Program-made: the position numbers and the translations under genes
Shown here: one piece after another, positions 1 through 11,777 of the stretch
How the letters are laid out: each line of letters starts with the position of its first letter
Numbering within the stretch: position 1 is the first letter of the stretch
Notes under the pieces: model-generated
Databases searched by the model: none
What the model was told of the DNA's origin: nothing
Seen by the model: only the letters and a program-made list of their open reading frames with translations
NCBI GenBank assembly: GCA_030159075.1
Contig: BROG01000646.1
Span: 124,001 to 188,000 of the forward strand
Source of the DNA: Atrina japonica
Taxonomy: Eukaryota; Mollusca; Bivalvia; Pterioida; Pinnidae
Length of the DNA: 64,000 bases
Direction of reading: 5' to 3'

Positions 1-54
1 TTGTATTATGGAACAACCTGACTATCTTATACGTTATAAATATGGGTGAATGTT

Positions 55-98
55 CTATCCATCTATCTATCTATCTATTTATCTATCTATCTATTTAT

Positions 99-139
<41 letters not shown>

Positions 140-161
140 AACCAATCTATCTATCTATCTT

Positions 162-218
<57 letters not shown>

Positions 219-223
219 GTCAG

Positions 224-255
<32 letters not shown>

Positions 256-313
256 ACTATGTCAGTCAATCTATCTATCTATCTATCTATCTATCTAACT
301 ATGTCAGTCAATC

Positions 314-384
<71 letters not shown>

Positions 385-408
385 GTCAGTCTATCTATCT
401 ATCGATCG

Positions 409-465
<57 letters not shown>

Positions 466-504
466 ACTATGTCAGTCAATCTATCTATCTAACTATGTCA
501 GTCA

Positions 505-546
<42 letters not shown>

Positions 547-665
547 GTCAGTCTATCTATGTCTATGTATCTATCTACCGGTCTATCTATCTATTAACCG
601 GTCTATCTATCTATCTATCTATCTATCTATTTATCTATCTCTCTATCTATCTATCTATCTAAATG
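55..665. repeat. (ATCT)n tetranucleotide array, interrupted
   Basis: About 600 bp of CTAT/ATCT repeats. It is interrupted several times by a GTCAGTC-containing spacer (for example near 221, 260, 302, 384, 470, 497 and 547), which suggests short segments of the array were themselves duplicated. Long open frames across it (SIYL repeats) are artefacts of the tetranucleotide and not genes. Confidence 0.97.
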
Positions 666-2070
666 TATCTGTCGAGCCATCTTACAAATTATCGTATGTA
701 ATTGATTTATCTTTATCCTTTCCATTAAACTACTCATTGAATTCAAATTGAAGTTACAATAATATCATCGACATTGATTTTCCCAGTCTCTGTGAAAAGA
801 AATTTAGTGAATGTTGAAACTCTGGACTTATTTCACAAATGGCTCCAAACAATATTCTCCTGAACTTAAAATTAATCGAAGAATTAAGGACTATTTCTCA
901 TGAATAAATATATGTGTATGTACTTCCGGTAATTGTGCGGGCGTTCTGGGACCTCTATCATGACTGATATCAGTTAATTTAAACATGATATTAATACTTC
1001 TCTAAAATATTCTATGTATAATCTTTGTCATGGTAACAAGATACATATATGCTCATCAATGATATAATAAACTTCTTTACAACTTTTTTATCTTACAACT
1101 TGTCTTGATCAATCCCCTTTTACAAAACTTTTTACAAAAGGAGCTGAGAGTAATGCGGCTTGTACTTGAGATATTATTCCAGTTAACTGATTCTGAATTT
1201 ATTGTTTCTTGAATTGTGATCTTTTTAATTGAATTCATTACATTAAATCAAATTTAAAATCTCATTTAAACAAAGTGAACATTTATCTTAATTTAGACGT
1301 GTGAAGAATGATCAGAGTTATTGAATTATCATAAATTCTTTTAGTATTCCTTTTAGTACAATATTTTGTTATTTTAAAGAAAACGGACTTAGAATACCAC
1401 AATATGTTGACATATTTTAGGGACGGATCCAATTATTTTGTTAAAATTCTGAATAATTCTTATATCAACACATTTTTCTTCGTGGATTGTGAATGAAGTT
1501 AACAATTCATACGAAATCAATTGATTCATGGGGAATTGTTTTACCCCTGTAAAAGTGTTTTAACATTGCAATTTATTAGCTTTAAGACACGTGTTTATGA
1601 CATGTTTATCCTCTCGAAATTATCATATTACAAGATTTGACACCTCCTCCAAAATGAAAGGAATGTCAGCGGACATTGTCCATATAACAGCAATAAAGGC
1701 GAGTGGGTCGTGTAAAGCTCCGTGACAAAATTTTGAAATGATACTGATATTAATATCTCCCCCGTACTAAAGATAGTTTCAGAGGAAATAAGTTAAATGT
1801 AGAGTATAGGGTATGCTCTCGTAAAATCAATTATTGACAAGCTGAGAGGTGTCATTTCTGGTTGTCAGGACTTAAACGTTAACATTATGAACTGAACTTC
1901 TATTTCTGTCTCATCTTTCGATTCTTTTCTTAGTCCCGTGAAAAGTCGTTGGTATTAGAGACCCAACCCCCAGGGCACCCATGGATGCCCCCACTGGCCT
2001 TGATATTGATTACAATTACAAATGTATGTATTTTCAGACCAGCTTCATTGTAAAGCATTTATATTTTCAG
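666..2070. other. No gene recognised; probable intron of the 2071-3911 gene
   Basis: AT-rich DNA without a convincing coding exon on either strand. The next exon on the + strand begins after a polypyrimidine/AG acceptor ending at 2070, so part of this stretch is probably intron. A second AG (TGTATTTTCAG, ending at about 2036) lies just upstream and could be an alternative acceptor. Confidence 0.5.
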
Positions 2071-3911
2071 ATTTTAAGCTGTTTCTAGTTGGAGAGGTTG
2101 ATGAGTCTGAAGAGGAACCAGAGGAAGAAGAAGAGGAAAACAAAGAAGGTGAGGAAGCTGAAAAGGTGGAAGAACCCCAAGAGACAGCTCCAGAAACCAC
2201 AGAAACAAAGGAAGAAAATACAGAAGAGGTAAAAGAGGAAGTGATACCGGAAACAGAAGAAGAAAAACAAAAAAGGGAAGCTGAGGAAAAAGCAAAACAA
2301 GAAGAAAGAATGAAGAAACGAAAAAGTCTGCTATGGGGTTATACCAAAAAGCCGGTAGAGCCTCCAAAACCAGTGACACCGGAAGTTCCAAAGGAAACCA
2401 AAACTAAGCATGATTCAGGAATAGGAAGTGAAAGTGAATCAGCGTCTGTATCTGAAATAGATGAGGATAAAACACAGAACGAAGAAAGAACGGAAGGAAT
2501 TATATCCGTTACTGTTAAACATCTAGATTCTATCTCGGAGGAAAAAGATAAGGAAGAGGTTTTTGAAAAATCAGAACCTGAAACTGAAAAGACAGAGACC
2601 AGGCGTACACCCAGCCGTTTAGGTTCAGCAAGATCGCGTCGACCATTGTCGGCTGTCACTGTAGCAAGCAGCACTGCTGATTCTGTAATTGACACAGATG
2701 AAGCAAGTGAAATCGACGATTTTGTGACAGACGACTTAAGGCCAGCACGTACGTCTTCTGCAAGAAGTCGAGTGATGTCTGCTCGTAGTCGATTATCATC
2801 ACGTATATCATCTGCTCGTAGCACAGCTAGTGCTATGAATCAGTCCGGTGAAGGTGATCTGGATATCACCACAGATACTCAAATTTCTAAGATCACTGGA
2901 GAAATTTCACAGATAACACCAGATGTTTCAACAGTGGTAGAAGAAAGTGAAAGTTCAGAAAGTGACATGGACGTATGTCTACCAGAAAATGACGGTGATG
3001 CATTTACTGGACCATTGAGTGATAGACAAATTACGTATGTTGACAATTTTTCACAAACATATGGCTATTGCGAAGTTGAACCTAAACCTCTTTTTAGTAA
3101 AGTTCCATTTGTTCCTTTCAAAGAGAGTAGAAATTTTCCCACACGGGACAGTCGTTTCAGTCAGTTGCAGAGAGCTAAATCCGCGAGTAAGATCCATACA
3201 ATTAAAAAGCTGGAGTCAACGATTCTCAAGAGACAAAATACTGAGCCCCATATCAATTTAGATTTAATACGGAAAGCTAACGAAGTCAATAGAAGAGATC
3301 CGAGAAGACCCGGTGTTAATGGACTTGTTTGTAGACATATAACAATAAATTTAAATTTAGACTCGGACCCGACGTCAAAATTTACAAGTTTTAGCAGAGA
3401 GCTAACAAAACGACCAAAAACCGCGACAACGTATAGCGAAAGACGGAAACAAATTGCAAAAGAAAGAGAAAAATTAAAGGAGATAGTTGATTTATCAGAT
3501 GATGCCGACGATGAAGAGGAAGACGATCCATTAATTAGTATAGTTGACTTGTCAAAGTCTTTGAATAAAGCCACGGGATATCCTGAAAGCCCAAATTTGC
3601 CGTTACAGCATCACGGTTACAAGTCGGTGTGGCCGTTAGCGCGGGTGAAGTCTGCAAGAAATGATAAAATAAATAAAGGTAAAAATATTGAACTGAATTC
3701 CATATCGCGTAGACTAGAACGACAAGAACTGCCGTGGAGAAAGGCAAACCGACCTCAAGCTTGGAGTAAATCATATGCAGATCATGAGGACAGTAAAAAA
3801 GCACAGTCAGTAGTTAATCTGAAATTGCCTTTTGATAACAAAAAAGAACCTAAGTACAAAAGAACTTCACCATTGTCTGGCTTAATTAGTTATGGTCAGG
3901 TGCGCGGGTAA
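2071..3911 (+). CDS. Terminal coding exon of an unrecognised acidic, Ser/Arg-rich protein
   Basis: One long open frame of about 613 codons ends in TAA at 3909-3911. The chosen start is the splice acceptor TTATATTTTCAG ending at 2070, because no good initiator sits nearby and the frame simply continues upstream into likely intron; earlier exons lie outside or are unrecognised. The first ~80 residues are a Glu-run region (EEEPEEEEEE-type). The middle is Ser/Thr/Glu-rich, with a patch of SARSR repeats encoded at about 2744-2825. The C-terminal third is basic (KRPKTATTYSERRK and following). No catalytic motif, signal peptide or membrane segment is visible. Such charged, disordered proteins are often cytoskeletal or ciliary, but that is only a guess. 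An AATAAA follows 80 bp after the stop. Confidence 0.75.
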
Positions 3912-3990
3912 ATACTAATAAGTTTTGTTGATCTGTTTTCTGTTAATTACTAGTCTTAGGAATACAATGTTAATTAATTTATTTATTTGA

Positions 3991-3996
3991 AATAAA
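3991..3996 (+). promoter_or_regulatory. Poly(A) signal AATAAA
   Basis: Canonical AATAAA 80 bp downstream of the stop codon at 3911. It supports 2071-3911 being the last exon of its gene. Confidence 0.6.
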
Positions 3997-4077
3997 ACTG
4001 TTAACAACTTTTATTGTCGGATTTGAATGTGTATGGTTTTTATCTGTACCCATTTAGCTATACTCTTGAGATTATAC

Positions 4078-4093
4078 ATACATACATACCTAG

Positions 4094-4127
<34 letters not shown>

Positions 4128-4186
4128 ATACATACATACATACATACATACATACATACATACATACATACATACATACATGCATG

Positions 4187-4218
<32 letters not shown>

Positions 4219-4424
4219 CATACACATACACACATATACATACATACATACACACATACTTACATACATGCATACATACATACACACACACATACACACA
4301 TACACATACATACATAGACACACATACACATACATACATACATACATACATACATACATACACACACACTTACACACATACATAGATACATACATACATA
4401 CATATATACATGCATGCATGCATG
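4078..4424. repeat. (ACAT)n/(AC)n microsatellite
   Basis: Mixed CA-dinucleotide and CATA tetranucleotide tracts, with a few GCATGCAT interruptions. Open frames here on both strands (YIHT and CMYV repeats) are artefacts. Confidence 0.97.
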
Positions 4425-5169
4425 TTGTGCATACAAAGTAGAATAAATATACAGTACATATATTCCAAGTCTGATTAAATATTTTATAATAATATCTCAC
4501 TGTTGTTTGGAATAAAATTGAAGGACCCTTTGATATGAAAAACTCTCTTCTGATGAGGATCGAACTTGCCAATATACCAGTTTGAGTTAACACTAAAGTG
4601 CTTGATTGAGGTTACTATTTTGTAATTTGAATAACATTAATTTAAAATGTCTATGTTTGCCGTTTTAAAGCAGGACACATACCAATTAAAAATGAAGGAC
4701 TTTGCCATTGGATTTCGATTTCTCGTCAGAATTTATGAGTAGATGGTGAACTCTGAGGCCACTTGAGCTTGACTCATCCAAGTTTTAATTTATACATGAT
4801 AAACATGTATTGATATGGTAATTCATATTGATTAATCGTTAATCGGTTTTAAAGTTATTTTCAAAACTTATTTATATTCTTTTCTGTCATGTTTCCCTTT
4901 ATTGAAAAGTATTATAAATGCCATTTAGATATTTCACTTCCTCTTATGACGCATGCGGATAGAAACTCTATCGTTCCCAACGACATACGTAATATGTTGT
5001 AAGAAATCACTATTAATCATCATGAATACCTTCAGCTAAGTAGCCATAATGCATATTGTCTTTCAACAGTACACATATATCATTGACTCTAACACGCTCT
5101 CCGTCCTTAAATCAAACTTGTTCAGGTGTCGACTATCATAAGAATTTTTGTTTTGTTTGTATTGATCAT

Positions 5170-5302
5170 CAGCAGATGATTACTCCTCCGTGGCACCTGA
5201 TCCACCCTCTTGATTTCCAGAAATATATGTTTGTCCAATATTTACCAGATTTGTATTTTGAACTCTGGACTCTAGAAGATTTATATTTTTGGTATTTGTG
5301 AT
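5170..5302 (+). repeat. Dispersed repeat family R1, copy 1
   Basis: Shares the blocks ACTCCTCC(G/A)TGGCACCTGAT, TTTCCAGA, TGTTTGTCC and ACCAGATTTGTAT with the inverted copies at 26238-26398 and 35439-35606, and more weakly with 18695-18845. Family unknown; it may be a fragment of a larger interspersed element. Confidence 0.7.
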
Positions 5303-6884
5303 TTATTATACTTAGTTAAGTCGTTCAAGTTATTGTAAACGTCATAATTTTACACGAAAATAAAACTTTGATACATTCATAAGGAACATCATTTAAATCT
5401 TCAATATTAAACATAGGTACCAAACTATAAATGGCCAGGAAATCTATGAAACATTTTGGGGTGGATTCAAGAGAGTCCCAGCGGGTGCAAGTTTTTTTTT
5501 TTAAAAAATCGGTAATGTGTAAAACCTTTATATTGATTCAGTAAAATCGCTAAATCGCGTTTATATGTTTTTTTTTTACTTTCGTACAAAGCTATTGTGT
5601 TTAGCTGGGTAAACCTAAGCCAACGGGAGATAACTCGTGGGAAAGAAAATGCAAAAAGTGACCCGGCATTAAGTTCTCAGTCTTTGTCATATCTGGTAAT
5701 GTCGAATGCCAAACACTTGTAACAAGAAGTTATAGACAGGGTATAATGTAACCACGTAATTTTACCTGGTAATATCATATTAGCAATTGAGTCTTCGAAA
5801 AGAGTCAGGCATAAGACTATCACAGCACAAGTCTAAATGCATGATACTTCATCTTCAGCGATCCCCATGGTATACAAAACAGTATATAAAACAACAATTT
5901 AGGAGATGACCATCCGTATTTAAATCGATGCAGCTTTTTTTCATCTACAAATCTTAGTGAACTGCTCTAGACAAATACCTGCAGAATTGCTGCAACACAT
6001 TTAAGAAATATATTTTCTATGTTATACACATTATACATCTAGACCGTTCTTATTGTACTAGGAGATCTTACGGGTTGGTGGAACATAACACAGTTATGCT
6101 GTGCTAAGTTGTTTATTGGGAACAAGTCAGAGCACATTTTGCAGTATGGGGTTGATAACACATTATACTGACATAAACTTACACATGCATGTGCATTTCA
6201 GCAACATAAACTCAACTTCAAAATTGAAATTTCCAAATCACACTTTTATGCGTATATTTTTGCTTTTTTAAATGAAGAAAATTTTGTAACAATTCGCTGA
6301 AAGATATAGGTCTACAAGACTTGTTGAAATTTATGCTATTAAAGGTCAGTTCGGCGTCCTGTATGAATTTTAAGATATTATAAATTTGATTTAGAATGTT
6401 ACTTTTCAATTATTTTTTACCTTTGATAGAATTGACAATAAAAACGGTAGACTGGACTGTACATAATTCTTGCGCACGATTAATATGCAAATGTGTTTTG
6501 GTCAAGTTTCCCTTACTGTATATTGTGTATTGATATGTCTGTGAAGTTGCGTCATTTCCCATTCACGTGATCTTAACTGATGAGTAGGCATATGCTTTTG
6601 GTGAATATACTAATTAATGTTTGTAAGTTGAAAAATAAAAAAATAAAACAAACAAACCCACAATAAGTCTACAATTATCGAACTCAGACATGTCTTTTGA
6701 ACAACATATACAATACAATATATAATAATATACATACATATACAAAATATTTGTTTACTTTACGTCAGGAAATTTAATAAATTTTATATACACAATATGC
6801 CGTCATATATTGTCACAGGAATTACTCCTGGAATCGCATAATTATACCTTTAGCTACAAGGGACATGTTTCAATTTCAGATCTG

Positions 6885-6945
6885 TGTCGTGTTGTAAATT
6901 TTGAATTTACTGGGTGGGTGTAAATTCAAAATTTACAACATGACA
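6885..6945. repeat. Near-perfect inverted repeat (25-bp stem, 11-nt loop)
   Basis: Arm 6885-6909 (TGTCGTGTTGTAAATTTTGA...) pairs with 6921-6945 with a single mismatch at the fifth base. The loop CTGGGTGGGTG is 6910-6920. The length is compatible with a small RNA hairpin, but it could equally be the core of a short foldback element. No flanking duplication was recognised. Confidence 0.8.
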
Positions 6946-7180
6946 TCTGTTCCAGAAATCTGAGTCTTAAGTCACCACATTTATTCAATACTTACTAGAG
7001 GTTTCATTTTACTATTTTGATAATATAGTAGTTAAAAAACTGTTATTTACTGAATAGAAAACATTAATAAACACGATCCACATTAAAAGCGGTGACATTT
7101 TTTTCTGTAATAATTACTTCTGTAAAATCATTAAATGAATAAAAATGTGCTTTCTTCAAATATGCAATATATAAATTGCA

Positions 7181-7324
<144 letters not shown>

Positions 7325-7433
7325 AATAGTTATTAATGACAGATAAATATTTATCTATCTTTAAATCGGAAAGTAAAGTAAAAGGAAATCTACTTCTAGA
7401 TAGACAAATTCGCTGTAAAGCATGTACATGTTA

Positions 7434-7485
7434 TTGAGCATGCGCAACACGTTCCAATACGGAAGTAATGTAACGTCACTCAACT
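7434..7485 (+). promoter_or_regulatory. Candidate promoter elements of the FKBP gene
   Basis: About 0.4 kb upstream of the FKBP start codon, a small cluster contains GCATGCGCAA (NRF1-half-site-like), CGGAAGT (ETS-like) and ACGTCA (CRE-like). These are typical of TATA-less animal promoters. The inference rests on motif clustering and position only; no transcription start can be read from sequence. Confidence 0.3.
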
Positions 7486-7880
7486 ACCTGGAGAAAGTAC
7501 CCTTCATTACACAATATTTAATAATAACTAGTAAACGTCGTCTTGTCTTTTATTCTAATGTATGAAGGGAATATGTACGAAGGGTTCCGAAATGAAGTCA
7601 ATTATACATAGATGCAATCAATCAAATCTAATGACAGTCTAAATGAATATTATTATACCCTGAAACTTACATATAACCACATGCTTACCCGGTAGTTCCT
7701 GAGTAGTACGTGGAGAATTTTTTACTTAGATAATTTTTATTTTATGCCGGACATCAGGAGATACTGAATACTGTGGAAAGAGTATGGTATAAGACAAGAA
7801 AATTAACGTTATCCCGTGAAAACAAAACAATCATAATAGGTATTGGTGTTAAAAACGTCTGTATATCGAAAAATCGCAAA

Positions 7881-8057
7881 ATGAAGCTGACAGAGTTTGC
7901 TTTTCTTTTTTTATATCACTGTATATTGTCCGGAGTACATGGTCAATTTGAACGAATTTTTAAACAGGATGACGTCTTACATCAACCAGCTGGAGCCGGT
8001 AAAATTCTAATCCAATCGGAACTTAGAATTGATACCTTGGTAAGTTTTATCACATTG

Positions 8058-8088
<31 letters not shown>

Positions 8089-8629
8089 CTACTCGATTTC
8101 CGCCATTTGTTTCACATAGCTTTATTACTTTGCTTTGATTTAGTTAATATGATTAAAATTCGAACTCTCATCTCATCCGTTTTCTAATGAGTCGTGTACG
8201 CGACGGGAGCGATGGGTAGACTATATCATGTATATAACAGAAAATGGGAGCGATGGGTAGACTATATCATGTATATATATCAGAAAATGGGAGCGATGAG
8301 AAATAAATTTGATAATTAAGTAAGGCATAATATTTTCTTCAAAGCTTACGGTTTTCGTTAGTACATATACATGATAAGCTAAATATATCTTAAACATCAT
8401 CAATAATTAAAAAATATAATTAATCAAGCAATCCGTGAAATGCTTCATAATTTTTATATAGCTTTTAAGTGCAGTTATATTAAAATTCATATACACGGGC
8501 GGGGCGGAGTCTTGTGAACCCTTTTCTGACCAGGGCGAGTTTAAATTTTAGGTGATAAAGCATAACATTAAAATTATATTTTCCTAGTTAAAAATGTATA
8601 CATATTGAGCGATATATAAAGCCAAGTAC

Positions 8630-8660
<31 letters not shown>

Positions 8661-11276
8661 GTGTGTGTGTGCTGTGTGTGTGTTGTGTGTGTGTGTGTTT
8701 GTTTGTGTGTGTTAACGTCCTTAATTGAAAAGAGCTACACGTCAGATTAACTATTTCTTAGTTCAAAACTAATACTGTTGCAAACAGAATCTAACATCTA
8801 ATCCACTTTTCTAATTTCATTTTCGTTATTCAAAAAATTTTATGTATTTCTTACTACCAATACTTTTACATTGTTACATGGTTCTGTCAGGTCATCACGT
8901 GTTACTTCTAATTAGGGCTTTCCACTACTAGTGGAAAACCCTATTGTTATTGTCGTGTTTATTCTTATTATACATTATGATCACCACGATTTAAAAAATT
9001 GGTATTTCTTAAACTTTCTATCATCAATCCGAGGATGTGCTGCGAAAGCCATGTTGGGCCCCTATATATAATTGAAGTCTCAATTTGCAAAATTATTCGT
9101 GCGAATTCGTTGTGCATTGAGATTTAGATTCTCCTCATGAGACTTGCATGGTCGACTTCATTTTTGCATATCTCTTAGGGTTCCGAGATATTCGCAGAAA
9201 ATGCCGAAAATCACGAATTTTTTACTTCGTCCGAATTAAAATTCATTTACATTTGGTCACGTTTTGTGTTGCGGGACGAGTAAATTTTCAAATTCGACGT
9301 TTTTGACGTTTTTTTCGAACGTTTTGAATTCTTTTTCACACAATACGTTGACGTCTTTTATCTGCGTAATGAGAATTTTTTAACTTTTTACCCAAAAATG
9401 CGCGTTTTCGGTCCTTAGCACATATCTCGTGCACTCTAATTTCGAATTTCGAATTTTTCGTAACATTAGTTAATTATGAAAACATTTAAAATACTTCAAT
9501 AAATTGTTTAAGAATGTAAAACGTTGCAGGCCTGTGCATCGATTTTCGTTACGTGTGCTGGTTGTTCACGTCATTTTGAATCAGTTCATTTGAAACTCTC
9601 AGTAACCAAGCAAACGTGCATCGCTGTATTGTTTTTGGAATGTTTTTGAAAAAAAATAAAGGGACTACGACATCCGAACCCAATTTTTGTTTTTCTGTAA
9701 TTACGTCATAACGTTTGACGCAAAACGTCAAATTTTTTACCAACTGTGAGAAAGTGACGGGTCATCATATCAATGGATCAAAAGTTTCGTTTGAAAAATG
9801 AAGGATTTGCTGGTAAGAATAGTGAAATTGTGCTGAGTTGTGATTGTCGTCTGTTATGTTAAATGTGTGTGTGTAAAACTCTTTGTCCTTAATTGTATGA
9901 ATTCCTGAGGGAATTAAAGTAAGATATTTTACAGAATTAACTGAATCTTCGGCATTTGGTTCAAAAAATAATTACGAGTTCCCAATTAGAATTCTATATA
10001 GAGTACATATAGTTCTTTTTCGCAAAAAAACAGATTTCTGACATCGTAAAAGTTGTTCCAATCCTTTTGTCGTAGAGGGACCGTAAAAACTCAGTGTCGG
10101 GACACCCATTTCGTGTTATTTTGCCAGTCTTCATCATATTTAGTTGGAATTATTCCTCTCATAATTACATCTGTTCTAACATTTTTTACCCCGCAAACAG
10201 ATTTGGGGGTATATAGTATTGTTATGTCTTCCGTTTGCTGTCTTCTGTCCGTCTGTCTGTCCAAAAGTGAATTTATCTTTTTTGCTACCTTCGTCAAAAA
10301 AGTTGGGGCGGGGGTACATAGGCGTCGGAGCCGGGGGCGGGCTAGGGGGGGGGGGGGCTAGCCCCCCCCCCACTCATCGGCATAGTGTTATTGGGGCTTA
10401 ATTTAGCCCCCCACTAAAGAAAATATACATATATTTCAATTTAATCGAGCAAAAGTTCCTACGCATAGACCCAGAGCCAGAGCTATCCCCATTAAGTGAG
10501 TGTTTGTGCAGTAAAATATCTACGGGTTTGCGAATTTCAAAAGTAGAGGGACCGTCTCAAAAAGTCGTAGTAGTAAATAAAAACAAAAATTATTTATAAC
10601 AGCTTGTCGGGGCAAAGAAAATATACATTTTTTACGAGCAAAAGTTCAATTTAGACCCAGGAGGGAGCTATCCCCATTAAGCATGTTAATGTGTTTGGAT
10701 GCAGTAGGGTTTCCGAATTTCAAAAGTAGAGGGACCGCATCGTAGTAGTAATTTTTCTTTTTTTAATAAACCAAAAATAGTTTAGGGGAATTTTATAACA
10801 GCTATGTCGGGAATTATGCAAAGAAAATATACATAAACTTTTTGGACACACTTACGGAAAAATAATTGCACGCACACTCTATAAATATCCGATTTGACAC
10901 AAACAAACATACATAATTTACAAATGAAGACAGAGACACATACATATAGTGAGACAGAGACAAGCGGACTGATAAAAGACACATTACACACACACCGAAA
11001 AACAAATATACTCATTAAGAAGTGTTTCCGAATGAACAAACAAACATATATTTACAATTCGGACTGATAGACAACTAATGCTTACTAAGTATAGAGGCTA
11101 GCCCTCCCCGAGAACCAAACCGATATGTATTAGAGCGGGTAGACAATGTGGGGCTTATAGTAAAAACACATACGCCCCTATCCCAAAAGAGATTATCGAT
11201 TTTTTTAATTAATTATTCACGCATACGGAAAACAAATATCGGCCGTAAACGTTTTTATCTATTCGCCTAAATTTAC

Positions 11277-11334
<58 letters not shown>

Positions 11335-11719
11335 AGTAGTTTATGAGGGCGAAAGGGGTTATTATAATGCATTACGTTTTGTATAAAGAAAAATGTGTAA
11401 AACTATTTTAAGAAAATGCGTCAAATTACAATTAGTCACAGACCGAAAAACACGCAAAAATACTCATTAAGAATTGTTACCGACATGAACAAACAAACAT
11501 TTAACGGACTGACTGTACTAATGTTTACTAAGTATAGAGGCTAGCCCTCCCCGAGAACCAAACTATTATTAGAGCGGGTAACAATGTACGGTCTTAGAGT
11601 AAAAACACATACGGCCCTATACACAAAAGTGATGAAGTCTAATTGATTATTCACGCATACGAAAAACAAATATCGTAAAAACGGCTTTTTATCTGTTCGC
11701 CTCAAATTCATACGCTTTG

Positions 11720-11777
<58 letters not shown>

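Larger units (their letters stand above)
4425..7180. other. AT-rich intergenic DNA, no gene recognised
   Basis: No coding exon seen on either strand. It contains one copy of a dispersed repeat (5170-5302) and a strong hairpin (6885-6945). The rest is unremarkable AT-rich sequence with homopolymer runs. Confidence 0.5.

Noticed and set aside
42..662. 200-codon open frame of SIYL repeats
   Set aside because: Direct product of the ATCT tetranucleotide; open in three frames alike.
4011..4593. Overlapping open frames rich in YIHT or CMYV
   Set aside because: Microsatellite translation on both strands, no other coding sign.
7773..7880. Upstream in-frame ATG for the FKBP gene
   Set aside because: It would place 36 charged residues before a clean signal peptide that starts at 7881.
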